A stretch of 64,000 bases of DNA from Gemmatimonadota bacterium (GCA_022826565.1 JAJDUP010000003.1:124001-188000); one strand, 5' to 3'. Numbered from the stretch's first letter, positions 1 to 9,062 are shown. The notes: generated by a model not told the origin, from the letters alone. Made by a program: numbers and translations.

Positions 1-1
1 G

Positions 2-679
2 CAGCCCCGCGCTGAAGAGACTTCTCTTGATCTGGGTGCGTGTGCGGCAGCGGAAGTCCAGAATTCTGCGGGCGCCGGAGACTACTTCGACCGCCACGTC
101 CTCCAGGCAATTCTCGGGTTTGGCAAAGCTGCGAAGACTCTTGGAGTGCGCTACCAACTGATAGCCGAGAATCGGCCGGGGGCGGGTTTTGTCCTCGACG
201 CATCCGCCTGCCCGAGTATCAAGGAACGCCTTGACCTCATCCCTTTCGCTAAGGCGGTCGTAGTGAGCGGTCGACTCGACGAGATCGGGCACGGTTTGGG
301 TCGGTTTCGACTGTTGATGAGCGGAGGTGCGTTGCCCGGTCGACTGGATCGTAGCTGCCTCGACGTTGAGATGCTGCGCCCGCTGTGGGGCAAGCGGGCC
401 ACGGTGCAAGGCATGGTTCACTTCAAGGCCAACGGGCAACCGCGCCTCATCGAGGCGCGCCGGATAAGCACGGGCGGCGATGGCGACGCGATCTTTGAGA
501 AGATGCCTGAGGCTGAGATCCGCAGTGGAAAGATCAGCGATCTGGGAACGCCCGAGGATCGGTTCAGAGCCGTTTCCAGGACCTCGGCCACGATGCTACG
601 CCGTGTGGACCCCATGATCCTCTGGGGTGCCTGGCCTGGTGATGAGCCCGTCGAAGAACTGCTGGCCGCACTCGACTGA
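2..679 (+). CDS. Unknown protein, 5' end outside window
   Basis: The frame is open from base 2 with no stop and no convincing start. A GTG at 146 is the first usual alternative start, but in-frame codons run through it to the window edge, so the gene is most likely cut by the window; at least 225 residues are visible. No family is recognised. The product looks soluble with mixed hydrophobic and charged stretches and no membrane segment. The next gene, 12 bases downstream, is a broken PIN-domain toxin, so this could be its partner or antitoxin, but that rests on position alone. Confidence 0.55.
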   Translation, partial: QPRAEETSLDLGACAAAEVQNSAGAGDYFDRHVLQAILGFGKAAKTLGVRYQLIAENRPGAGFVLDASACPSIKERLDLIPFAKAVVVSGRLDEIGHGLGRFRLLMSGGALPGRLDRSCLDVEMLRPLWGKRATVQGMVHFKANGQPRLIEARRISTGGDGDAIFEKMPEAEIRSGKISDLGTPEDRFRAVSRTSATMLRRVDPMILWGAWPGDEPVEELLAALD

Positions 680-691
680 CCACCTGGCCAA

Positions 692-924
692 ATGCAACGA
701 TTCCTGCTCGACACGAACCTGTTGCTTGGGCGCGCCGGGCATACAAGCAGTTTGGCCTTGGAGAGCCCGACGTCATCTGGTTTACGTCCGTAGTGTGCGT
801 GGGCGAACTTCGCGCCCTTGCTGAGAAATTCGGATGGGGCCGACGGAAGAGAGTCCAGTTGGATAGGGTACTCGAGGAATTGCCCGCGCTATTGATCTGT
901 GGCAGTCGGTCGCACCATCGTTAG
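692..924 (+). pseudogene. PIN-domain (VapC-like) ribonuclease toxin remnant, frameshifted and truncated
   Basis: From the ATG at 692 the product opens with MQRFLLDTNLL, a typical PIN-domain first strand carrying the catalytic Asp of LLDTN. The match then moves to another frame at about 721 and continues as AYKQFGLGEPDVIWFTSVV and CVGELRALAEKFGW, with the second conserved acidic residue in VGEL. A stop follows at 922-924. Full PIN toxins are about 130 residues with further acidic residues near the C-terminus; these are absent. A single-base frame slip plus a lost 3' end explain the picture. Known role of the family: toxin RNase of toxin-antitoxin pairs. This copy should be inactive. Confidence 0.7.
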
Positions 925-972
925 GCTGCCGCCTGACACTCCCGGCGCCGCGCCCCTCCAGGACCGACCGAC

Positions 973-2373
973 ATGCCCCTGCGACCCCTGCGATGTGTAC
1001 TTTTCTCCGCCCTGACCTGCGCCGCCCTCGCCGCCTGCGACGAGGGGGTCCCGCTGATCGTGCAGCCCCCGGAACCGCCGGCCCCACCCACTCCGGCATC
1101 CGTCCAGGTCGTTGCCGGGGACGGGCAGCGCGCCGTTCAGGGTCTGTCGCTCGAGGAACCGATCGTCATCCGGGTCCTCGACGGCCAGGGCCAGGCCCTC
1201 GCCGGGGAAACGGTCACCTTCGCACCCGCCTCGGGCAACGGCACGGCCGATCCGGCCTCGGCCACTACCGACACCGACGGCCGGGCGGCGACGACATGGA
1301 CCCTCGGCGCCGATGCCGGCACCCAGACCCTGTCGCTCACCGCGACCGACGCCACCGGCTCCGCCACGGCGACCGCCCTGGACCTCGAGGCCGAGCTTGA
1401 CACCCTCTTCATGGCGGCAACCGACGCCGAAGTCGACGCGGTTCGCGCCGATTGGACGGCACGGGATGTGTCGGCGGCCGGCGCGCGCGTGGAGCTCGCG
1501 GAACAGCTCGATCTTGTGGGGTCGCCGGCCGAGATCCGCATCGTCTCGCACACGGTCGGCGGGGTTCGCCACTACGGCGCGATCATCGAGCCGGACGGCG
1601 CGGCCGAGCAGAGCCTGCCAATCCTGGCCTACCTGCACGGGGGCGACGGCGGCGTGTCGATCACTGACATCCAGATCGCAGCGATCGCATTGGGCGAGCT
1701 GCGCGACAGCTTCGTCTACGTCATCCCGTCCTTCCGCAGCGAGCCGCTCGAGTATGGCGACAGCACCTGGGTCTCGGAGGGGAGATCCAGCCACTGGGAC
1801 TACGACGTGGACGACCTGCTGGCCCTCCTGAACGTGGCCATCGAGACGACCCCGGCCGCCAGGCCGGACTCGATCAACCTGTTCGGGGGCAGCCGCGGGG
1901 GCGGAGTGGCCCTGCTCGCCGGCGTCCGCGACGAACGAATCGCCCGGATCGTCGCCTTCTTCGGTCCGACCTACTTCTTCGACGAATGGGTGCGCGAGAT
2001 CGTGCGGGAGGCGGCGTTGCGCATGCCTCGCCGTCTTACGGGAGTCGCGCACCTCGACTCGGTGGTCGTCCAGCCGTACATCCGCGGCGACTTGACCCGC
2101 GCCGAAACGCGGCTCGAGCTGGTCCGCCGCTCCTCGGTGCTCTTCGCGGCCGACCTTCCCTCGGTGCAGCTGCACCACGGCACGATCGACGAGACGGTGG
2201 ATGTCTCACAGGCCCTGGCCATGATCGAGGCGATGGAGGCCCTGGGGCGTGGCGCGCCCGACTTCGAGGCCTACATCTACGACGGCGGCGGCCACGACTT
2301 GTTCGGCCTCAACCAGGGCATCCCGCGCGCGGTGGAATTCCTGGCCCGGGCGTTCGGGTCAGGCGGGTCGTAG
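973..2373 (+). CDS. Lipoprotein with Ig-like domain and alpha/beta-hydrolase domain
   Basis: The 466-residue product has a signal peptide ending in a lipobox (ALAAC, Cys22), a Pro-rich linker, a bacterial Ig-like domain at about 35-135 and an esterase-like domain at about 185-460. A nucleophile elbow GGSRGGG places the candidate catalytic Ser at 307, the His of GGGHDLFG is at 441, and the Asp is probably in HGTIDETVD. It is expected to be exported and lipid-anchored, hydrolysing an ester or peptide outside the inner membrane; the substrate is not evident. A GC-rich hairpin follows the stop codon. A carboxylesterase or an S9-like peptidase domain are alternatives. Confidence 0.75.
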   Translation: MPLRPLRCVLFSALTCAALAACDEGVPLIVQPPEPPAPPTPASVQVVAGDGQRAVQGLSLEEPIVIRVLDGQGQALAGETVTFAPASGNGTADPASATTDTDGRAATTWTLGADAGTQTLSLTATDATGSATATALDLEAELDTLFMAATDAEVDAVRADWTARDVSAAGARVELAEQLDLVGSPAEIRIVSHTVGGVRHYGAIIEPDGAAEQSLPILAYLHGGDGGVSITDIQIAAIALGELRDSFVYVIPSFRSEPLEYGDSTWVSEGRSSHWDYDVDDLLALLNVAIETTPAARPDSINLFGGSRGGGVALLAGVRDERIARIVAFFGPTYFFDEWVREIVREAALRMPRRLTGVAHLDSVVVQPYIRGDLTRAETRLELVRRSSVLFAADLPSVQLHHGTIDETVDVSQALAMIEAMEALGRGAPDFEAYIYDGGGHDLFGLNQGIPRAVEFLARAFGSGGS

Positions 2374-2376
2374 CGG

Positions 2377-2396
2377 GCCCCCGGACAGCCGGGGGC
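2377..2396 (+). terminator. Terminator-like hairpin after the lipoprotein hydrolase
   Basis: An 8-bp perfect stem (GCCCCCGG and CCGGGGGC) with a 4-base loop starts 3 bases after the stop codon. There is no T-tract, so it may be a weak terminator or mRNA 3' stabiliser. It sits between two convergent genes. Confidence 0.5.
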
Positions 2397-2429
2397 GACA
2401 TGGCGTGGACGGCCTCGCGGGCCGGTGGG

Positions 2430-3914
2430 TCAGGTCGAAGCCGCCGGCGCAGCGCGCTTCGCTGACCGGCCCTCCGCGTGATCGACGATCCCCCGCAACA
2501 TCCCGCGGAAGATGATCCAGTGGACGGGATAGAGGGCGTACCAGTACAGCAGCCCGCCCAGCCCCCGCGGATCGAAGATGGCCGTTTGCGTGATCCGGCT
2601 GCCTTCGCTCGCCGCGCAGACTTCGAACTGGAGCCAGGCCCTCCCTGGCAGCTTCATCTCCGCACGCAGCCGTAGCAGACGGCCGGGCTCGAAGTCCTCG
2701 ACACACCAGAAGTCGAGGGTTTGGCCCCGGTAGAGTTCGACCGGATGCGGCCGTCCGCGCCGCATTCCGACGCCGCCGAGCTTCAGGTCGATCCAGCCGC
2801 GCAACCGCCACAGCCAGGTGGCGCAGTACCAGCCCCGTTCGCCCCCGATGCGTTGGATCGGGGCGAACGCCCGCGACGGCGACGCCGCTGTCCGAGCCTG
2901 CTGGCGATCGACAACACGTGCGCCGAGACGCCGCCCGCTACAGCGCGCCGTCCGGCCGTTCAAGGAGACGGGATCGCTCCACCGGGTGCGTGCAACCGCG
3001 CTATCCTCCTCCCTTAGTGCCGCGGCCATCGCGTGGCTGACCCCCAGCCGCCGCACCGGGAACCGTTCCAGCGCCGAGTTGTCCCGCACGATGGTCTCGT
3101 TGCGCAAGCTGTCGATGAGCTTGCGGCCGATGCGTGCGTGCAGCGGCGTGACCAGCCCGAGCCAGAGTCCGGAAATCCGGGGACTGAGCAGCGGAACGGG
3201 GATCATGAGCCGCCGCAGCCCGACCTGGCTGGCGTACTCCCGCATGAGTTGTCCATAGGACAGGTGCCGCGGTCCTCCGATCTCGAACACCGCACTTTCG
3301 TGCTCCCTCAGATCGAGGCCCAGGACGAGATAGGTGACAACGTCCCCGATGAAGATCGGCTGAGTCCTGGTGCGCACCCAGCGCGGCGTGATCATCACCG
3401 GGAGCCTGTTGACCAGGTGACGGATCAGCTCGAACGACAGCGATCCCGACCCGATGATGATTGACGCGCGGAACTCCAATGTCGGCGGTCCCTCGCCCGC
3501 GAGGATCGCGCCCACCTCCCGGCGGCTCGCCAGGTGCGGCGACAGGCGGTCGCCGCCGCCGAGTCCGCCGAGGTAGATCACGCGCCGCACCCCCCGCCGC
3601 CGGGCCGCACGGGTGAAGTTGCGTGCACCCTTGCGGTCGTGCCCTTCGAACCCGGCGCCGGATTCCATCGAATGCACGAGGTAATACGCCGTATGGACGC
3701 CTTCCAGCGCTGCGATGAGGGAGTCTGCGTCGAGGACATCGCCATGGACGATCTTCGTTGACCTCCCGAACCGCCCCGCGAGGTCACCCGGTGCTCGCGC
3801 AAGGCAGCGGAGTCGAACACCCTTCTTCTCCAGGGCCGCGACCAGGTGGCCTCCGACATATCCACTGGCCCCCGCCACGAGGACGACCGGCTGCCTGCCA
3901 TCTTCCCGCGCCAT
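2430..3914 (-). CDS. NAD(P)-binding SDR/NmrA-like oxidoreductase with DUF2867 C-terminal domain
   Basis: The N-terminal Rossmann fold shows the GxxGxxG nucleotide motif (GASGYVGG, residues 15-22), followed by an NmrA-like core to about 300. The C-terminal part of about 170 residues matches the DUF2867 type found in YbjT-like proteins, which have the same total length of about 480-500. The ATG at 3914 is preferred over an in-frame GTG at 3929 because GGAGG lies at the right distance before it. Likely a cytosolic sugar- or quinone-type dehydrogenase; the substrate cannot be told. It runs convergently with the upstream lipoprotein gene. Confidence 0.8.
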   Translation of the reverse strand: MAREDGRQPVVLVAGASGYVGGHLVAALEKKGVRLRCLARAPGDLAGRFGRSTKIVHGDVLDADSLIAALEGVHTAYYLVHSMESGAGFEGHDRKGARNFTRAARRRGVRRVIYLGGLGGGDRLSPHLASRREVGAILAGEGPPTLEFRASIIIGSGSLSFELIRHLVNRLPVMITPRWVRTRTQPIFIGDVVTYLVLGLDLREHESAVFEIGGPRHLSYGQLMREYASQVGLRRLMIPVPLLSPRISGLWLGLVTPLHARIGRKLIDSLRNETIVRDNSALERFPVRRLGVSHAMAAALREEDSAVARTRWSDPVSLNGRTARCSGRRLGARVVDRQQARTAASPSRAFAPIQRIGGERGWYCATWLWRLRGWIDLKLGGVGMRRGRPHPVELYRGQTLDFWCVEDFEPGRLLRLRAEMKLPGRAWLQFEVCAASEGSRITQTAIFDPRGLGGLLYWYALYPVHWIIFRGMLRGIVDHAEGRSAKRAAPAAST

Positions 3915-4078
3915 TGCTATCGCCTCCACACTCCTGTTGTCGCTGACGGGCTCATGTGCGATCGATACTCGGAGGAGGCATGGCGGTTCCTCGGTTCCGC
4001 CGTTCCCGCGCGACTTGCATGCAGGGCAGGTTTGTCTGAGCTTCCCGCCCTGACCGGTCAGCCCACGGGAGATGACGA

Positions 4079-4693
4079 ATGAGTGACAAGCCGGCCCGCA
4101 TATCCGCTTCGCAGGTCTCGCTGATCCTTCAGCGCGCGGCGGAGATCGACGCGAGCGGCGACTCGCTGACGGTCGAGGAACTCAGGCGCATTGCGAGCGA
4201 AGCGGGAATCGACCCGGCGGCGACCGAGGCCGCGATCGAAGAGGTGGTGGTCGGCGAGGAGCCAGCGCCGGTGCCGGCGGTGCCGGTCGAGGACGAGAAG
4301 ACGAAGCTGCCCGCCAGGACATCGAAGGTGCCGTCAGCCGTCTGGATCGTAGCGAGCGGCGCGGTGGGGACGGCCCTGGGGTTTATCACTTCGCTTCCCG
4401 GGCCGATCGGAATCCCCGCGTTCGGGGCCGCCGTCCTCTATCTGATCGTGAGAACGGTGCAGAGCATGAAGCGGGGAGCCCAACTCGACTTCCAGCTTCA
4501 GAACTTCGCGGTCTGGTTCGGGCTGTTCATTGGTGGGACTGCCATCGCAAGGTTTGCCGACCTCGAGGTTTTGAGTGTCGCGTTGCTGTTCTGGATCGTG
4601 AGTTCGGTGGTCGGCGGCCTGATCGTCCGATTCGGTCCCCGTGAGGAGGATCCGGAGGACGAAGCGCCCCGGATCGGGCCGGGACGGCGTTAG
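4079..4693 (+). CDS. Small membrane protein, unknown function
   Basis: The 204-residue product starts with a charged helical region (about 1-60), then an Ala/Pro/Val linker and two hydrophobic blocks (about 83-126 and 141-181), each long enough for two membrane helices; it ends in an acidic, Pro-rich tail. GGGAG at 4068-4072 lies 6 bases before the ATG and could serve as ribosome-binding site. No catalytic motif is visible. It converges with the next gene with only 4 bases between the stops. The family is not recognised; an envelope or regulatory role is possible. Confidence 0.65.
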   Translation: MSDKPARISASQVSLILQRAAEIDASGDSLTVEELRRIASEAGIDPAATEAAIEEVVVGEEPAPVPAVPVEDEKTKLPARTSKVPSAVWIVASGAVGTALGFITSLPGPIGIPAFGAAVLYLIVRTVQSMKRGAQLDFQLQNFAVWFGLFIGGTAIARFADLEVLSVALLFWIVSSVVGGLIVRFGPREEDPEDEAPRIGPGRR

Positions 4694-4697
4694 CGCC

Positions 4698-5216
4698 CTA
4701 TCGCGACCCCTTCACCTTCACCGTCACCAGGTCGTTCAGGTAATAGTGCCGGTGACGCACCGACGAGGCGTAGTGCTGCAGCAGCCGAAGTGAAAGGTCC
4801 TGCTCGCTGGCGGGCGCGGCGTGTTTCTCGAGAAGCTTGAGCTGTTCCTCGAAGTTCGTCCCCTGCGGCGACGCCAGGAATTCGACTATAGCGCTTCCTT
4901 TTTCGCGGCGCGCCGAAACGCGCAGGCGCCGCAGCCCGGACGCCTCCGGACCGTCCCGCTCGGCCAGGGTCAGGAGCACCTCTTCGCCGGCCGCGCGCAG
5001 CCGCCGGCTCGAATCCTGGTTCCACCCGAGCCGCCGGGAGAACTCGGTCAGGAAATCATCCAGCAGGTGCCGGACCCCCGCGTCCAGCGACATGTCGATG
5101 TTGCCGCGCCGGGACCACCGCTCCCCCCATCCGAAGAACAGTCCCACGACCACAAAGAGTACGACCAGCACGACCACGGCGGCCGACGCGATCCAGATCA
5201 GATAGGAGGTCTCCAA
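4698..5216 (-). CDS. Membrane-anchored protein with possible GHKL-like cytosolic domain
   Basis: The longest frame reaches 5420, but its first 68 residues overlap the end of the upstream LVIVD gene and look like out-of-frame translation. The TTG at 5216 gives a 172-residue protein that starts directly with a membrane helix (YLIWIASAAVVVLVVLFVVV). The remainder, with FSRRLGWNQ, LRAAGEEVLLTLAE and a C-terminal ASSVRH block, recalls the ATP-binding-like tail of some SLC23-type permeases or anti-sigma kinases. That likeness is weak and from memory. No phospho-acceptor His was found. It follows the LVIVD gene by 49 bases, so it may be co-transcribed. Confidence 0.5.
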   Translation of the reverse strand: METSYLIWIASAAVVVLVVLFVVVGLFFGWGERWSRRGNIDMSLDAGVRHLLDDFLTEFSRRLGWNQDSSRRLRAAGEEVLLTLAERDGPEASGLRRLRVSARREKGSAIVEFLASPQGTNFEEQLKLLEKHAAPASEQDLSLRLLQHYASSVRHRHYYLNDLVTVKVKGSR

Positions 5217-5265
5217 GGCGTGTTTCCGGTTGTGAGTTGTCGCGCGGCCCGCGGAGCGTCCGCCG

Positions 5266-7344
5266 TCAGCTGACGGGCCTGCTCCTGGGCACGAGCCTCG
5301 CCGACCACAGCCCCGAATTCGTGTCCGAGAAGAAGACGCGGCCCTTGAAGGGCATCGCGCTCCAGGCCATCGGCGAATTGGGAACATAACCAATCGGGTC
5401 GTAGGCCTTGAAGACGGCAATTTCGCGTCCCTGGGTGTACAGGTTGCCCATCAGTTCGCCCGACACGTCCACCATGCGCACGCCACCCTCGTAGTAGGCC
5501 TGGTAGAGGATGTCGTCCTCCACCCAGATGTTGTGGGTGCCGTACTCGGGGACCTCGTAGCGCGCCACCATCCGCGGCGCCTCGGGATCGGAAAAGTCGA
5601 CGATCTGGATGTAGCCCCGCGTCGCAAGCGGAATCCCGTTCATCCCCGTCTCGGGATCGTACGGCAGCTGGTACGACCCGCGCCCCTGCCCCGGACCCTC
5701 CCACGCCAGCCCCCGACGGCTCATGATCTCGTCGCCCAGGAAGACGTAGTGCTTCCCCGTCGATGGCGAGATGTACGGGAAAACCGCGTGCGTTGCACCT
5801 CCCGGGATCGGGTAGCTGCTCACCAGAACCGGGTTTTCGGGCGAGCCGCCCCACCTCCCGTCGCCCACGTCCACGACCACCAGCCCGTTCTCCCACTCGG
5901 CCGAATAGGCGAGCCCGTCGAGCACCCACACGTCGTGCAGACGGCTGTCGGGGTGGTTGTATTCGCCGACCAGGCGCGGGTTGTACAGGTCGCTGATGTC
6001 CAGGATCACGTACTTGTCGCCGCCCGCCAGCGCGTAGACGTACTCGGGCGTGGGAAAGGCGTTGTGCACCCCGCCCGTCAGCCCGTGGTCCGTCACCTCG
6101 GAGGCGATCACGGGATGCGCGGGGTCCGCAAGGTCGAGGATCACCACCCCGTTGCGCCGGTTCGACGCCCCCTCGCGGGTCATGGTGGCGTAGCGCGCAT
6201 CCGGCGACACCTTCATGTCGTTGATCGACCGCGCGTCCACCTGGATCGAGTCGGTCTTGAAGATGTTCCCCGGCTCGGTCACATCCCACACGAATCCGTA
6301 TCCGTCGGACCGCTTGGCCCCGGTGAGCGCGTAGTCCCGCCCGTCGCGCCCCTCGAAGACCCAGAAATCGGTGGTGCGAACCCGCTGCTCCCTCCCCTGC
6401 CCCTGGATCTCGAGCTTCTGGACGACGTCGCGGGCGACGACCCGGAACGAGGTGCGCGCGGAAAGCGGCCCCGCGTCGGCGATCACGGTGTAGACGCCGG
6501 GGACATCCGCGACGAACCGGCCGCCGGACATCTGTGCCGGAGCGGGAGGCGCGATGACTCCCTCGGGCTCCTCCCAGATGTGGGACCACTCGACGGGCAC
6601 GCCACCCAGAAGGTCGCCGCCGGCGCCGCGCACCTCAGCGCTGAAGTCGATGACGTCGCCGGTGCGCGCCCGGGCGCCGCCGCCGGTGATCGCAATCGTC
6701 TCGCCCGTGAAAGGGTCTGCGCGCACAGTGAGCGTTCCGTCCACGCCATCGACCGTCGCGGTGATGGCAGCCGTGCCGGAGGCCACGGCCGTCACGCGCC
6801 CGAAGCGGTCAACGGCCGCGATGTCGGGTGCGCCGCTGCGCCACGTCACCTCGGGTTCGCTCCGGGCGGAACCGTCTGCATGCTCGGCACGCGCGTGCAT
6901 CCGCAGGGTGGTCCCCACGAGCAACCGATGGTCGGTGGTGGGAGTGACGACCACCCTGTCGACGGCTGGCCAGCCGATGCTGACCGGCACCCTCATGGTC
7001 ACAGGTTCGCCTGCGGGATCCCCACCCTCCCGCACCAGCGTCGCGATCAGCTCGTAGTCCCCCGCCGCCAGCGCGGTGACCACGCCCTGCCGCACCCTCA
7101 TCGCGGCCCGCGGCCCCACCAGCCGTACCACCGGGTTCTCCACCCGGGCCCCCGAGCGCGTGTAGGCCGCGATCGTCACCCGCACCTCGTCCCCGACGCG
7201 CATCTCGAGTGCGTCCGGGTAGGCCCACAGCCGGACGATCGGGTCGTCCCCGGTCTGGGCCGACAGGGGAGCGGCGGCGTAACTCGCGCCGACGAGACCA
7301 CCGGCAAGCATGAGGAGTCCGGTGAGCTTTGCGTTCCTGGTCAT
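5266..7344 (-). CDS. Secreted LVIVD-repeat protein with Ig-like domains (copy 1)
   Basis: The ATG at 7344 has GGAGG 7 bases upstream and starts a clear signal peptide ending near LSAQ; the open frame extends 30 codons further but without signal-like sequence. The 692-residue product has Ig-like/BIG2-type segments at about 30-330, then LVIVD-type beta-propeller repeats (for example GVVILDLADPAHPVIA, KYVILDISDLYNPRLVGEY) to the C-terminus. It is likely periplasmic or surface-exposed, with a binding or structural role; no catalytic residues are evident. A close relative lies at 48849-50942 with whole blocks identical. Confidence 0.8.
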   Translation of the reverse strand: MTRNAKLTGLLMLAGGLVGASYAAAPLSAQTGDDPIVRLWAYPDALEMRVGDEVRVTIAAYTRSGARVENPVVRLVGPRAAMRVRQGVVTALAAGDYELIATLVREGGDPAGEPVTMRVPVSIGWPAVDRVVVTPTTDHRLLVGTTLRMHARAEHADGSARSEPEVTWRSGAPDIAAVDRFGRVTAVASGTAAITATVDGVDGTLTVRADPFTGETIAITGGGARARTGDVIDFSAEVRGAGGDLLGGVPVEWSHIWEEPEGVIAPPAPAQMSGGRFVADVPGVYTVIADAGPLSARTSFRVVARDVVQKLEIQGQGREQRVRTTDFWVFEGRDGRDYALTGAKRSDGYGFVWDVTEPGNIFKTDSIQVDARSINDMKVSPDARYATMTREGASNRRNGVVILDLADPAHPVIASEVTDHGLTGGVHNAFPTPEYVYALAGGDKYVILDISDLYNPRLVGEYNHPDSRLHDVWVLDGLAYSAEWENGLVVVDVGDGRWGGSPENPVLVSSYPIPGGATHAVFPYISPSTGKHYVFLGDEIMSRRGLAWEGPGQGRGSYQLPYDPETGMNGIPLATRGYIQIVDFSDPEAPRMVARYEVPEYGTHNIWVEDDILYQAYYEGGVRMVDVSGELMGNLYTQGREIAVFKAYDPIGYVPNSPMAWSAMPFKGRVFFSDTNSGLWSARLVPRSRPVS

Positions 7345-7529
7345 GCTGGTTCCTCCATGCGTGGTCTTCAGAGGTCGGCCGGCCGGCTTCAATCTCCTCA
7401 GAGCGAAACTGTGGCGGCAGGGTCGGCCAGGCAACGTCGCCGACGCTCAGTGAGCCCTGGCCCGGCGCCGGCGTAACGATCAGGCCCACTCGGCGGTCAC
7501 GAATGCCGATTGGGCCGTATCACCGATCC

Positions 7530-8466
7530 CTACGACACTTCGTAAACCGCAAGCGCCTCGACTCCCAGGCTGTCCCGGACCACGGCGAGCACCCAGTCGT
7601 CTCCGGCATCGAGCAGGCGCATGTGACTCGGAATCGTCACCTGGCGAGTCCGCTTTCCCGAGGGATCGAAGACGTCCCAGCGTTTTCCGGGGTGCCCCGG
7701 CAGCCGTGGAAACCACGTGATGCCGTCCCACTGCCCAACCCACAGCGTGCCGTCATCCAGGACCAGCAGGTGTGAATACGCCGGTACCGTGGAGGGCAGC
7801 ACTCTCTCGTAGTCGGGCCAGCTTTCCCTGAGAAACCGGGCCCTCTCCTCCTCTGAGGGAGTCCGGTGCGTTCAATATGGTCCTAGGAACGAGAATGACC
7901 GGCCTCCAGGCCCCGAAGGTCAAGGGAGCGCTGCCCGGCGGTCCTTCGAGCAGTTCAACCGGTCGGCGGACGCCTAGTTGTTCGACCAGGTCGCGAAGCA
8001 ATCCGCGAGCAATGGGATCTTCGAGTTGCTGGGCAAACCGCCGAAGCCCGCGCAGCTGACGCAGATCGGTGGCAAGCAGGACAAGCCGCGCCACGGCCAG
8101 CAGGAGAACGGCGACCGTTGCCGCGCCCAGGAGGACCAGAGGGAAGTCAACTCCGTGGACCGAGCCGGGATCGAGTGCTACGCCACCTGAGGAGGACGAG
8201 GCCGTTGAAGCACCGGTCGCCGACGGCACCAGACCGACGGGGGCGGCGGCGGGCGGGAACAGTCCGGGCACCCAGGGCGCCGCCACAACAGACATCGGCA
8301 GCGACAGCGACAGCGCCTGGCGGAGCCAGCAGCCCGCGATGGGATGCAGCCCGGCCAACCGCCCCAACACAAACGCCGCCATCCCTGCCAGCCCCGTCCA
8401 GACCACGACCGGAGCCCAGAACGACCATACGCTCGCGCGTCCGATTCCTTCTAGAAACTCAAGCAT
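7530..8466 (-). pseudogene. Chimeric pseudogene: M56 (BlaR1-like) N-terminus joined out of frame to beta-propeller C-terminus
   Basis: From 8466 leftward, about 205 codons encode an M56/BlaR1-type membrane region (helices, then PVELLEGPPGSAPLTFGAWR and PVILVPRTIL) that stops exactly before where the HExxH zinc motif should follow. Near 7851-7865 the match switches frame to TPSEEERARFLRESWPDYER and LLVLDDGTLWVGQWDG, ending DSLGVEALAVYEVS at 7530, the usual C-terminal blade of secreted six-bladed propellers. The simplest reading is a deletion that fused two genes. The product can be neither a working protease-receptor nor a full propeller. Its start overlaps the end of the BlaI gene by 8 bases, as in intact BlaI-BlaR pairs. 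Confidence 0.75.
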
Positions 8467-8857
8467 CCTTCTCTTCCTCGGCCGCCATGCGAGTCAGCAT
8501 TTTCCGGATAACGGCGGTATCCTCGACGGTCAGCGAGTCGCCCCGGACCAGCGTCTGCACCAGGGCGGCGGCAGAACCGTGGAAGACCTTGTCGAGGAGG
8601 TCCTGCACGAGTTCCTGCCGGACCTGGGCGGGAGCCCGCGCGGGGGTGTACAAGTACCGCGATCGGGTTGTGTCACAGTTGAGGAAGCCTTTTTGCGCCA
8701 GCTTCTTCATGACTGTCATCACCGTCGTGTAGGCGACGGACCTGTAGTCCAGCATCCTGTCATGCACATCGGCCACCGACGCCTCGCCCATCGCCCACAC
8801 CTGGTGGAGTACTTCCATCTCGGTCTCGCCCAGCTGGCTCAACGATCTGCGTTTCAT
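8459..8857 (-). CDS. blaI: BlaI/MecI-family transcriptional repressor
   Basis: The 132-residue product, from an ATG with GGAGGAAA upstream, has the winged-helix layout of the BlaI/MecI/CopY family: LGETEMEVLHQVWAMGEASV followed by VAYTTVMTVMKKLAQKGFL, the recognition-helix region. Family members act as dimers on TACA/TGTA-type dyads and are released when the partner M56 protease cleaves them. Here the partner is broken (7530-8466), so normal induction should be lost. A perfect dyad at 8926-8949 in its upstream region probably autoregulates it and may also control the divergent gene at 9063. Confidence 0.85.
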   Translation of the reverse strand: MKRRSLSQLGETEMEVLHQVWAMGEASVADVHDRMLDYRSVAYTTVMTVMKKLAQKGFLNCDTTRSRYLYTPARAPAQVRQELVQDLLDKVFHGSAAALVQTLVRGDSLTVEDTAVIRKMLTRMAAEEEKDA

Positions 8858-8925
8858 ACGGTTTCCTCCGTGGTGGTGGGGGTCAGGGACGGCCCTGGCT
8901 CGGTCCATGTATCTGTACTATTACA

Positions 8926-8949
8926 GTAATACTATTATGATAGTATTAC
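8926..8949. promoter_or_regulatory. Candidate BlaI operator (10+10 bp perfect inverted repeat)
   Basis: Arms GTAATACTAT and ATAGTATTAC are perfect reverse complements separated by 4 bases. An overlapping shorter palindrome ATTACAGTAAT lies at 8920-8930. This AT-rich island stands out in GC-rich DNA and sits between the BlaI gene and the divergent BNR-repeat gene. The TTACA/TGTAA-like cores fit the known operators of the BlaI family. Confidence 0.7.
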
Positions 8950-9062
8950 AACCGAATCGTCGCCCGAGTGCAGCGGGACTTCTTATACGGGCTTCTAGGC
9001 AACACGGCCATTCCCGGCTAAGGTTGGATCGCCTATTCGTTCACTCCAGACCGAGAACGCCG

